Source of the DNA: VAZQ01 sp963702695
GTDB taxonomy: Bacteria > Pseudomonadota > Alphaproteobacteria > Rhizobiales > Xanthobacteraceae
Direction: 5' to 3'
NCBI GenBank assembly: GCA_963702695.1
Contig: CAVPDS010000001.1
Location: forward strand, 1 to 64,000
DNA length: 64,000 nucleotides
A model generated the notes under the pieces. The model ran no database searches. It was not told the DNA's origin and saw nothing but the letters and a program-made list of their open reading frames with translations. The position numbers and the translations under genes were made by a program. Below, piece after piece: positions 56,716-64,000 of the stretch. The stretch's first letter is position 1. Every line of letters begins with the position of its first letter.

Positions 56716-56856
56716 TTGTTACTAAAAGAGCCGCCACGTACTACGCAGCAACACGATCAGGAGTTCTGCGTAGGGACTGACGATGGCTGATTTCGAATGG
56801 AAGTGAATCTTCTCCGTCGTCCCCGCCTTCGCGGGGACGACCCTGGCGATCGCGGA

Positions 56857-58917
56857 TCAAACGCTCGGGATCACCTTGAGCTCCGGGAACCAGGCGCCCA
56901 GATAGGTTGGCGGCCACGGAATGGTCAGGAGTTGATCGAACACGACATAGATCAGCGTGGTCATGATGGCGGCCATGTACACTGCGTGACGCCATTTCTC
57001 GGGACCTTCGAGCCGCATATAGGCGATGATGAAGACCGGCACGGTCGGGATCAGGCCGATCACCGCCATCGAGCCGAGGAAGGCCACCATCCAGCCGAAG
57101 AACAGAAATCCCCGGACCACGACGGTGGTCGGCGGCAGGTGCCCGGTCTTGGACGTGATGTCCATGTGGATCTTACCCGACACGATCGCCTTGGCGTCAA
57201 ATTCAGCCGTGCCCTCTCTGGGGGCCCTGCTGAAAATCTCATTGGCAAGGCTCAGACCGCAGGCCAGCACCGCGCCGACGCCGACGATGGTCGGAATGAT
57301 CTTGGCCTCGAACGGCCAGTGGACCGACATCGCCAACATCACCGTGAACAGTATCAGCAAGCCCGCCGGGAACAGATTGTCGAGCGACAGATGCGGCTTG
57401 CCGAAATTCGACAGCATCGCGCCGACGCCGTGATGCTCACGGATGTCCTGGATTACCGGCCGCAGCAACGTGAGCACCGCGAGCGCGAACATCACGATAA
57501 CGCCCGGACGCAACATCCACTCGACGCCATAGCGCTCGATCGAGATGAACATGTAGCGTTCGAGAATGCCGCCGAGGATGAAGCCGAGCACCAGCGGCGG
57601 GCGCGGCCACTTGAAGTGCTTCATCGCCCAGCCGAGCATTCCGAAGAACAGGAGCGAATAAAGATCGCCCCAGTTACGCGAGGCTTCGAACGCGCCGACG
57701 TAAACCAGGCTCAGCACGATCGGCATGATCAGCGTGTAGCGCAGCGTGGCAAGCTTCGCGAGTTGCCCGCTGAAGGTGAAGCAAAGCCCGGAACCCAGGA
57801 TATTGGCGATCGCGATACTCCACACCATCGAATAGGTCACATCGAGGTGCTTGGTGAGCATGTCCGGCCCGGGCACCAGTCCGTGGATGAGGAAGGCGCC
57901 CAAGAGGATTGCCATGCCGGCGCCGCTTGGCACACCGAACGCCACTGTCGGCACCAGGTGACCGCCCTCGCGCGCGTTGGTCGAGCTTTCGGCGGCGATC
58001 ACGCCGCGGACGTCGCCCTTGCCGAAGGTCTCGGGCGCGCCCTTTTCGGTGCGCAGCGCATGGCCGTAGGCGATCCAGTCGATGACCGAGACCCCGATGC
58101 CCGGGATCGCCCCGAGGGCGGCGCCCAGCCACGAGCAACGCAGGATCAGGAACCAATGCGTCAGGCAATCCTTGACGCCCAGCATCATGCCGGTCTTGGT
58201 GTCGATCGCCTTGCCTTCCGCCACGACCGCCATCCGGCCGATCGCGAGGTCGCACAATTCGGGTAGCGCAAAGACGCCGAGCGTGACCGGCACCAGCGGC
58301 ACGCCGTCCCACAAATACAGGCTGTCCATGGTCCAGCGCAGCGTTCCCGACTGCGGATCAGTTCCGATCATCGACAGCATCATCCCGAAACAGGCCGCCG
58401 CCAGTCCCCGCAGCGGCGTATTGCCCGACAGCGAGGACACCATCGAGATGCCGAACACCGCGATGGCCAGGAGCTCGGGAGAGCCCATGAAAAGAATGAT
58501 GGGGCGCAGGATCGGCAGCGCGACCGCCATCAGCGCGGCGCCGAACAGGCCGCCGATCAGCGCCGACATATAGGATGCGCCCAAGGCACGGCCGGCTTCA
58601 CCCCTGCGGGTCATGGGGTAGCCGTCGAGCGCCGTGGCAGCGGAAGCGGCGTGACCCGGTGCGCCGAACAGGATCGCCGAGATCGGATCCGCCGTCGATG
58701 TGGTGGCGCCGAGGCCCAAGAGCAGCGCGAACGCGGCCGGGGCGTCCATGTTGTAGGTGAAGGGCAAGAGTAGCGCAGTACCGGCCACGCCGCCGATCCC
58801 CGGCAAGATGCCTAGCGCCAGCCCCATGCACACGCCCGCGAACAGATAGAACAAACGCATGGGATCGAGGATGATGAGCAGGGCGTTCCCTGCCGCATGA
58901 AGCATGTCCATTTCCAT
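56857..58917 (-). CDS. Tripartite tricarboxylate transporter permease, TctA-TctB fusion
   Basis: 686 residues, where TctA alone is about 500. Residues 1-500 are TctA: GLALGILPGIGGVAGTALLL, STADPISAILFGAPGHAASA, GAIPGIGVSVIDWIAYGHAL and VPTVAFGVPSGAGMAILLGA. The last 170 residues have four more hydrophobic helices (IIPTIVGVGAVLACGLSLAN, VPVFIIAYMRLEGPEKW, AAIMTTLIYVVFDQLLTIPW) of the TctB (DUF1468) type. Together they form the secondary uptake channel for a carboxylate bound by a Bug receptor. No receptor gene is adjacent. Confidence 0.9.
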   Translation of the reverse strand: MEMDMLHAAGNALLIILDPMRLFYLFAGVCMGLALGILPGIGGVAGTALLLPFTYNMDAPAAFALLLGLGATTSTADPISAILFGAPGHAASAATALDGYPMTRRGEAGRALGASYMSALIGGLFGAALMAVALPILRPIILFMGSPELLAIAVFGISMVSSLSGNTPLRGLAAACFGMMLSMIGTDPQSGTLRWTMDSLYLWDGVPLVPVTLGVFALPELCDLAIGRMAVVAEGKAIDTKTGMMLGVKDCLTHWFLILRCSWLGAALGAIPGIGVSVIDWIAYGHALRTEKGAPETFGKGDVRGVIAAESSTNAREGGHLVPTVAFGVPSGAGMAILLGAFLIHGLVPGPDMLTKHLDVTYSMVWSIAIANILGSGLCFTFSGQLAKLATLRYTLIMPIVLSLVYVGAFEASRNWGDLYSLLFFGMLGWAMKHFKWPRPPLVLGFILGGILERYMFISIERYGVEWMLRPGVIVMFALAVLTLLRPVIQDIREHHGVGAMLSNFGKPHLSLDNLFPAGLLILFTVMLAMSVHWPFEAKIIPTIVGVGAVLACGLSLANEIFSRAPREGTAEFDAKAIVSGKIHMDITSKTGHLPPTTVVVRGFLFFGWMVAFLGSMAVIGLIPTVPVFIIAYMRLEGPEKWRHAVYMAAIMTTLIYVVFDQLLTIPWPPTYLGAWFPELKVIPSV

Positions 58918-59271
58918 GGAAAATTTCCCCGCTATCGACGCAGCGCGATCCCGCTGAGCGCTGGCAGTCTCATGATCCCAGTGCCGCCAGGCGGCCGGAA
59001 ATATACAACGGAATTAGTGCCCGTGAAGCAAGCTGTTATGGACCAAAAGAGCGCAGTCTTGCGCGCCGGGGCCGACGGTCCCGAGTGATCGCCTGATGAG
59101 CAGGGCTCGATTTCCCGCCAAAACCGCGCGATTGGAGGCGACAAAGCGAGCGGCGACTATCGGTGAAGTACCGATGCGCGCATAGAGTGCATGTCCATAA
59201 TTCAGCGCGCCGGCGAAGACAGTCGAAATCGCCGGCGAGTTCCGCTGCGCGCGTTGCCCTCCGCGCCAGGC
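58918..59271. other. Intergenic region, nothing recognised
   Basis: About 350 bases upstream of the TctA-TctB gene. It should contain that gene's promoter on the minus strand. Only very short open frames. Confidence 0.4.
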
Positions 59272-59478
59272 TCAGGTCGCGGGGCGAACGGCCTCGATCT
59301 TCTTGGGCTCGGTCAGCCTCACCGCAAGAAGCCACGCGATCCATAGGAAAAGGAAGTAGAGAGCGAGAAACACCATGAGGCTCGCCTCCGGCCATACCCG
59401 CTCCACAAACAGACCGATCAGATAATCGGCGATGTCTCCGAGTATCATGAATACGAGATAGTACACGATTAGCAACAC
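59272..59478 (-). CDS. Small two-helix membrane protein
   Basis: 68 residues with two hydrophobic helices (LLIVYYLVFMILGDIADYLI; LMVFLALYFLFLWIAWLLAV) around a short polar loop (FVERVWPEAS). Ends in a basic/acidic tail. No family recognised, but composition and codon use look like a real inner-membrane protein. Confidence 0.7.
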   Translation of the reverse strand: MLLIVYYLVFMILGDIADYLIGLFVERVWPEASLMVFLALYFLFLWIAWLLAVRLTEPKKIEAVRPAT

Positions 59479-60005
59479 GATGCCGCTCCCTCGAGCCGCG
59501 CATCGCCCCTATCGTTTTCCTAGCACGGTCGAAAATGGCGGCGGCCTACAAAATTCGTCAGCGGAAAACCGCCTACTCGCCCAATCGTTGCGGCGGTATT
59601 CCGCCATCCGGTGGCGCGCTCAGAAACCGCCGACGGGCATCGAAAAGCACCGGCGAATACTGAAAAAAGGCCTTGCCGCCGCGAGCACCGCAAGCAAACG
59701 TTCAGTCGCCCTGGGTGCCGCGTGATCAATTCGGCGAGCTGCAGCATTGGACCGGCGGCGCCTTGCCGATCCGTTCGCGGCAGCTGAATCCATTGGCGAG
59801 AATGGCCGTTTCTTCCGGCGCAGCACGGACCTGCGGCAGCAACACCCGCTCCGCGGCCGGCATGCTCCGGGAAAGCACTCCGGATTGCCGCTTTCGCGGA
59901 AATGAGCGGGCGAAAGAGCGCGCCCGCTCATTCGAAGTCAGGGCGACGGAAAAGCCGAACTGCATCGCAGCAGATGATCTGCTGCGATGCCGTTCTTGTC
60001 GGCAA
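59479..60005. other. Intergenic region with a REP-like hairpin
   Basis: About 530 bases without a convincing gene. Near 59885-59937 CGGAAATGAGCGGGCGAAAG and GAGCGCGCCCGCTCATT form a hairpin related to the CCGCTCATT arms of the REP-like elements. An ATCATCTGCTGCGATGC / GCATCGCAGCAGATGAT inverted pair lies at 59963-59991. Confidence 0.45.
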
Positions 60006-60905
60006 TCAGGCCGACGCCTTGAGGTATTTGTTGAACCAGTCCAGCGTGTGGCCCCAGGCCTCTTTCGCCGCGGCGTCGTCGTAGCGGGGCGTAGTGTCGT
60101 TGTGGAAGCCGTGCTGGGCGCCCTTGTAGACGTGGCCCTCGTGCGGGACCTTCGCCTTGGTCAGTTCGGCATCGAATGCCGGCCAGCCCGAGGTGATGCG
60201 GGTGTCGGCTTCGCCGTATTGCGCGTTGATCGGCGCCTTGATCTTGGCGGCGTCTTCCGCGCTCGGCTGCCCGCCGTAGAACGGCACTGCGGCCGCGACT
60301 TCCGCTCCGAGCCGGACCGCAAGGTAGTTGGTGACCGTGCCGCCGAAGCAGAAGCCGACGACGCCGAGCTTGCCGCTGCTGTTCGGGCGCCCCCTCAGCC
60401 ATTCCGCGGAGGCGACGAAATCCTCGCGCATTTTGCCGCCATCGACCTGCTGAAACTTCTTCACGCCCTCCTCGTCGGTTCCGGGGAACCCGCCGACCGA
60501 GGTCAATCCATCTGGCGCAAGCGCCACATACCCGGCAGCGCCCAGCCGACGCGCCACATCCTCGATGTAGGGGGTGCGGCCACGGTTCTCGTGCACCACC
60601 AGCACGACGGGCAGCTTGCCGGTCGCGTTCGCGGGGGTGACCAGATAGCCGTCGACCTTGCCGTTGCCCTTCGGCGAGTTGATGTTCACCTTCTCTACCT
60701 TGATGCGGCTATCGTTAGGCTGAACCTGGACCGCCAGGGCGTAGTTCGGCTTGAGCATCTCGAACAGCGCTGTCGCGGTGACGCCGCCGACTGCGAACTT
60801 CTGCGCGCCTTCCAGGAAACCGCGGCGGTCGACGCCGCCATGCATGTAGCGGTCAAACAGATTTAACAGATCCTGCGGGAAATCGGATGCTTTTTTCCGT
60901 TCCAT
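60006..60905 (-). CDS. Dienelactone hydrolase family protein, exported
   Basis: 299 residues. The N-terminus has a twin-arginine-like signal (DRRGFLEGAQKFAVGG). The catalytic domain has VVLVVHENRGRTPYIEDVAR, the Cys nucleophile in GVVGFCFGGTVTNYLA, Asp in QYGEADTRITS and His in GAQHGFHNDTTPR, the Cys-Asp-His triad of dienelactone hydrolases. Hydrolyses lactones or similar esters, here in the periplasm if exported. Confidence 0.9.
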   Translation of the reverse strand: MERKKASDFPQDLLNLFDRYMHGGVDRRGFLEGAQKFAVGGVTATALFEMLKPNYALAVQVQPNDSRIKVEKVNINSPKGNGKVDGYLVTPANATGKLPVVLVVHENRGRTPYIEDVARRLGAAGYVALAPDGLTSVGGFPGTDEEGVKKFQQVDGGKMREDFVASAEWLRGRPNSSGKLGVVGFCFGGTVTNYLAVRLGAEVAAAVPFYGGQPSAEDAAKIKAPINAQYGEADTRITSGWPAFDAELTKAKVPHEGHVYKGAQHGFHNDTTPRYDDAAAKEAWGHTLDWFNKYLKASA

Positions 60906-61250
60906 CGGGGTACCCTCTCAACATGGTTATGACTTTGGCAAAGCCGTAGCCGGTGCGGGCGCAGACTACCACTAACCGGCCGGTTGTCACACCAGAGCGG
61001 CGCACAATGATTCACGTTGCCGTAACCGACGTGCCCCGGTTCGCTCGCGGTGCGCGCGCCCTCCCCTGCGTGGGGAGGGGGTGGCGGTGGGATCGTGCCG
61101 CGAGTATCACTTCGAAATGATCGCCCGTGGCAAGCCCCTCCTCCCAAGGGGGGCGGACCGAGCCTGCGTCTGCAGATTCCACATCACGGCGGTATGCACT
61201 AAGATCGAAGGCTCGAATTTGCCTGGATGCATCAGACTTGGAAGTGCCGT
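60906..61250. other. Intergenic region with GC-rich hairpins
   Basis: No gene. CCCTCCCC at 61059-61066 and GGGGAGGG at 61072-61079 form a perfect 8-bp hairpin with a five-base loop, related to the CCCTCTCCC elements at 49310. The promoter of the monooxygenase gene must lie near the right end. Confidence 0.55.
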
Positions 61251-62477
61251 ATGCCGACAAATAAACTGGTGCTGATCGCAGGCGGGGGACCCGTCGGTCT
61301 GTTTTGCGCCCTGGTTCTGGGCCGCCGCGGCGTGTCAGTCGAGGTGTTCGACGCCAACAACGAATTGCAGCTCGATCCGCGAGCGGCGACAACGCATCCA
61401 GCGACGCTGGAAGTGCTGGGCGCCGAAGGCCTGGTCGACGACATGCGGACGGCGGGCCTCGTGGCACCGATCTTCCAGTTCTGGGACCGGCCGAGCCAAA
61501 CCTGCGTCGCCGAGTTCGATCATGGCCTGCTGAAGGACGACACGCCCTACCCTTACGTCATTCAATGCGAGCAGTTCAAAACCTCAGCCATCCTGCTCGC
61601 GCGGCTCAACGCGATGGCGAACGTGCGTGTCAACTTCGGCCATGAAGTGATCGATGTCGCGCAAAGCGATGACGACGTCACCATCACGGTGCGCGCCGAT
61701 GGCGGCGAGCGAACCATCTCCGGCGCCTATCTGATCGGGGCCGACGGCGGCCGCAGCACGGTCCGCAAGCAGGCCGGCATCGCGTTCGAGGGCTTCACCT
61801 GGCCGGAGCGGTTTCTCGTCCTCACCACGCCATTCGACTTCCTGGCGCATCGCGGCTACTGCTACCGGAGCTATTTCGCGGACCCGGATGAGTGGTGCAA
61901 TTGCTTCAAGGTCGCGGCCGACGGGCCGCCCGGCCTGTGGCGCACGGTCTTCCCGACCGACCCCGACGTGACCGAAACCGCGCTCATGAGCGACGCGGCC
62001 GTTCAGGATCGATTGCAGAAATTCTTTCCTGCGCTGCAACCGTACGAGGTTGTGCATCGCAATCTCTACACCACGCATCAGCGGGTCGCGGCCACCTTCC
62101 GGCTCGGCCGCATCCTGCTCGCGGGCGATGCCGCCCATGTCAACAATTCCATCGGCGGTATGGGATTAAACGGCGGCCTGCAGGACGCCGCCAATCTCTC
62201 GGACAAGCTCGCGGCCGTACTGAACGGGGCGCCGGACTCGCAGTTGACGCTCTACTCGCTGCAACGTCGCACTGTATCGATCGAGTTCGTCCAGGAGCAG
62301 ACGATCGCCAACAAAAAGCGACTCGAAGCCAAGGACCCCGAGCAGCGCCGGCAGAATTTCGAGGAGCTGTCGCGCGCCGCGGAAGATCCGGCCCGCGCGC
62401 GCCAGTTTCTCCTGCGCAGCAGCATGATCACGATGCAGCGCCGTGCGGAATCCATCACGCTGGACGAAGCGGCCTGA
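61251..62477 (+). CDS. FAD-dependent monooxygenase (PHBH fold)
   Basis: 408 residues of the class A flavoprotein hydroxylases. FAD site KLVLIAGGGPVGLFCALVLG (GxGxxG) with EVFD, the DG motif YLIGADGGRSTVRKQAGI, and the GD motif ILLAGDAAHVNNSIGGMGLN. Ring or phenol hydroxylation is the family reaction. ATG at 61251 has GGAA upstream; the frame is open eight codons earlier. An NMT1-type uptake operon follows, perhaps for the same compound (inference). Confidence 0.9.
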   Translation: MPTNKLVLIAGGGPVGLFCALVLGRRGVSVEVFDANNELQLDPRAATTHPATLEVLGAEGLVDDMRTAGLVAPIFQFWDRPSQTCVAEFDHGLLKDDTPYPYVIQCEQFKTSAILLARLNAMANVRVNFGHEVIDVAQSDDDVTITVRADGGERTISGAYLIGADGGRSTVRKQAGIAFEGFTWPERFLVLTTPFDFLAHRGYCYRSYFADPDEWCNCFKVAADGPPGLWRTVFPTDPDVTETALMSDAAVQDRLQKFFPALQPYEVVHRNLYTTHQRVAATFRLGRILLAGDAAHVNNSIGGMGLNGGLQDAANLSDKLAAVLNGAPDSQLTLYSLQRRTVSIEFVQEQTIANKKRLEAKDPEQRRQNFEELSRAAEDPARARQFLLRSSMITMQRRAESITLDEAA

Positions 62478-62501
62478 TGCCGGATCGCGTGTAGGACGGC
62501 T

Positions 62502-62568
62502 AGAGCGCGGCGAAATCCATCACTTTTCACATTGGCCCGGCACGAAGTGATGGGTTTCGCCGCGCTCT
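62502..62568. repeat. 24-bp inverted repeat with one mismatch
   Basis: AGAGCGCGGCGAAATCCATC-ACTT at 62502-62525 is mirrored at 62545-62568 (AAGTGATGGGTTTCGCCGCG-CTCT). The 19-base loop is not T-rich and no U tract follows, so it is a stable RNA hairpin or mobile repeat rather than a classic terminator. Confidence 0.75.
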
Positions 62569-62628
62569 CCCCATCCTACGCAGTCGCCCACCTGGCGCGC
62601 GATGTGCGACCGCAATTCGCACAAAATA

Positions 62629-62644
62629 GTATTGTAAACAATAC
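62629..62644. promoter_or_regulatory. GntR/FCD-type operator palindrome
   Basis: GTATTGTAAACAATAC is a perfect 16-bp palindrome 120 bases before the binding-protein gene. ATTGTA-nn-ACAAT-like palindromes are typical sites for GntR regulators of the FCD branch, so repression lifted by the imported compound is likely. No gntR gene is in the window. Confidence 0.6.
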
Positions 62645-62763
62645 AGGCCCCGATATATTCGCCAGTCTGCGCGCCTTTGAGGCGTTGGCCGGCGAATGCG
62701 ACCGGGGCCTCGCAGGCCTATCTTCAGGTTTCGCACCTGGTTCGATCAGCCACGGGGGCAGCC

Positions 62764-63801
62764 ATGCGACTCATCCGAACAGGATCGCGGACAGTTTGTT
62801 CCGGCCTGCTGGGGCTCGCCTTCGCCGGCATTGCAACCATCCTGCCGGCGACGGCGCAGACGCCGATCAAGTTCCTGCTGGCCTGGACCTATGAGCCGCC
62901 GACCTCGGCGTGGACGCTCGCGCAAACCAGCGGCTGCTTCAAACGCAACGGTCTCGACGTCACCATCGACGGCGGCCGCGGCTCCGGCGATACGCTGAGC
63001 AAGGTCGCGGCGGGCGCCTATGACATCGGGATCGCCGACTTCTCGGCGCTGGTGTCGTTCAACTCAAGGTTTCCGGCGCAGCGCATGATCGCGACCATGA
63101 TCATGAACGACCGCGCGCCGATGTCGATCGGCGTGCTCAAGACCAGCGGCATGACCAAGCCCCAGGACATCGTCGGCAAGCGCGTCGCAGACAACGTCGG
63201 CGAAGCCAGCCGCGAGATGTTCCCGGCCTTCGCCAAGGCGAACGGCATCAAGCCCGACAGCATCACCTGGATCAACGTCGCTCCGAACTTGCGCGAAGCC
63301 AGCCTGGTGCGCGGGCAGGCCGACGTCGCGGCAGGAAATTTCCTCACGATCTGGGTCGGCCTGCATCGGCTCGGGCTCAAGGACAGCGACTTCACGCTGA
63401 TGCCCTATGCCGATTGGGGGGTCGACATGATGGGCAATTCGGTCGTCAGCAAGCCGGGCTGGGCGGCGGCGCACTCGGACGTCCTGAAGAAATTCAATGC
63501 CTGCGGCATCGAGGCGATCCGGACGTCGATTCTGCAGCCGCCGGTCGCGGTCGACTCGCTCAAGAGCTACAACAAGCTGATCGAACGCGACGAGGGCATT
63601 GCCGAACTGGAGATCGCCAATCGCGTCACCAGCATGACGGATTACGTGAAGAAGCACGGGCTCGGCGCCGTGGACGCCGGCCGCGTCGACAAGGCGCTGA
63701 ACGAGATTTCCAGCGCGCTCGGCATCGCCAAGCCCGACGCCGATCAGGTCTGGACCGACGCCTATCTGCCGCCGGACAAGGACCGCATGGTCAAGCCCTA
63801 G
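62764..63801 (+). CDS. NMT1/THI5-type ABC transporter substrate-binding protein
   Basis: 345 residues with signal peptide (VCSGLLGLAFAGIATILPAT). The mature part follows the family: PIKFLLAWTYEPPTSAWTLA, GCFKRNGLDVTIDGGRGSGD, TLSKVAAGAYDIGIADFSAL, and ends with DAYLPPDKDRMVKP. It binds a small aromatic, sulfonate or pyrimidine-like solute. ATG 62764 after GGGGGCAGCC. Related to the broken protein at 12200. The ATPase gene follows after 40 bases. Confidence 0.9.
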   Translation: MRLIRTGSRTVCSGLLGLAFAGIATILPATAQTPIKFLLAWTYEPPTSAWTLAQTSGCFKRNGLDVTIDGGRGSGDTLSKVAAGAYDIGIADFSALVSFNSRFPAQRMIATMIMNDRAPMSIGVLKTSGMTKPQDIVGKRVADNVGEASREMFPAFAKANGIKPDSITWINVAPNLREASLVRGQADVAAGNFLTIWVGLHRLGLKDSDFTLMPYADWGVDMMGNSVVSKPGWAAAHSDVLKKFNACGIEAIRTSILQPPVAVDSLKSYNKLIERDEGIAELEIANRVTSMTDYVKKHGLGAVDAGRVDKALNEISSALGIAKPDADQVWTDAYLPPDKDRMVKP

Positions 63802-63841
63802 AGCGGCGACGCGTTGGCCAAGATGCACCGGAGCTGAGATC

Positions 63842-64000
63842 GTGGCGCTCACGGGCGTTACATCGCCGGCCACGACGGCAGCCGCCGGCGAGGATTCTGC
63901 CTCGGCTCGGACCTCGCTCCATGTGGAATTGCGCGGCGTCGGCCTCACTTACGGCGAGGGCGAGCGGGCAACCCTTGCGGTCGAGAATCTGCAACTGCAA
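63842..64000 (+). CDS. ABC transporter ATP-binding protein (partial, runs off the window)
   Basis: GTG start with GGAG eight bases upstream. After a 25-residue Ala/Thr-rich lead the frame enters an ABC ATPase: LHVELRGVGLTYGEGERATL then AVENLQLQ at the window edge. Walker motifs lie beyond the end. It is the NitT/TauT-type ATPase partner of the preceding binding protein. Confidence 0.8.
   Translation, partial: MALTGVTSPATTAAAGEDSASARTSLHVELRGVGLTYGEGERATLAVENLQLQ

Noticed and set aside
56797..58266. 489-residue open frame opposite the TctA-TctB gene
   Set aside because: Antisense shadow, His/Arg/Asp-rich.

Overview
The window comes from a GC-rich alphaproteobacterium, most likely a member of the Hyphomicrobiales (Bradyrhizobium / Xanthobacteraceae side). 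The evidence is a 16S-tRNA-Ile-tRNA-Ala-23S rRNA operon with an alphaproteobacterial 16S, an NdvA-type cyclic glucan exporter, a short PutA without a DNA-binding domain, a (2S)-methylsuccinyl-CoA dehydrogenase-like protein, an EcfG-type stress promoter, and many periplasmic binding proteins of the tripartite tricarboxylate (Bug) and NMT1 types. Species was not determined.

Layout. 1-3.3 kb: rRNA operon on the minus strand, ending in the 5' part of 23S, with a clear TTGACA-N17-TATAAC promoter. 3.8-19.4 kb: housekeeping and envelope genes (M23 peptidase, ClpB, NdvA, LysR, a frameshifted NMT1 binding protein, PutA, a HisE-like protein, membrane and exported proteins). 19.5-25.8 kb: an AT-richer, gene-poor stretch. 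It holds a sigma-54 promoter with an orphan Fis-type HTH protein, a broken serine recombinase, two tyrosine integrase fragments, a COG4705-like membrane protein, an EcfG-type promoter with a small exported Cys protein, two tandem palindromes, and a LysR/lipocalin-like divergent pair. It ends at a tRNA-Leu whose 3' end faces this stretch, so I read it as an eroded genomic island.

26-38 kb: DsbB, DsrE-like protein, amidohydrolase, then a Bug receptor gene split by about 1 kb of foreign-looking DNA. That insert encodes two proteins with RNA polymerase alpha-C-terminal-domain (alpha-CTD) folds behind three 17-bp direct repeats spaced exactly 19 bp. HNH endonuclease, carboxylesterase, AlkA-type glycosylase, GluQ, hybrid histidine kinase, GlsB-like protein, radical SAM protein and YihY follow. 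38-49 kb: broken chemoreceptor, Mcd-like acyl-CoA dehydrogenase, Bug receptor, divergent LeuC/LeuD pair, cupin and SnoaL-like proteins, DUF2277, alpha/beta hydrolase and a frameshifted quinoprotein dehydrogenase. 49.5-64 kb: a PaoABC-like molybdenum hydroxylase operon, Sel1 protein, DUF3311/MctP transporter pair, a TctA-TctB fusion, dienelactone hydrolase, FAD monooxygenase, and the start of an NMT1-type ABC transporter operon under a perfect palindrome.

Taken together the window suggests an oligotrophic soil or water organism with scavenging uptake systems and oxidative enzymes for organic acids. Gene decay is frequent: at least four genes carry single-base frameshifts or internal deletions. 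Some of these could be sequencing errors. The most unusual item is the alpha-CTD module at 28.8-29.8 kb.
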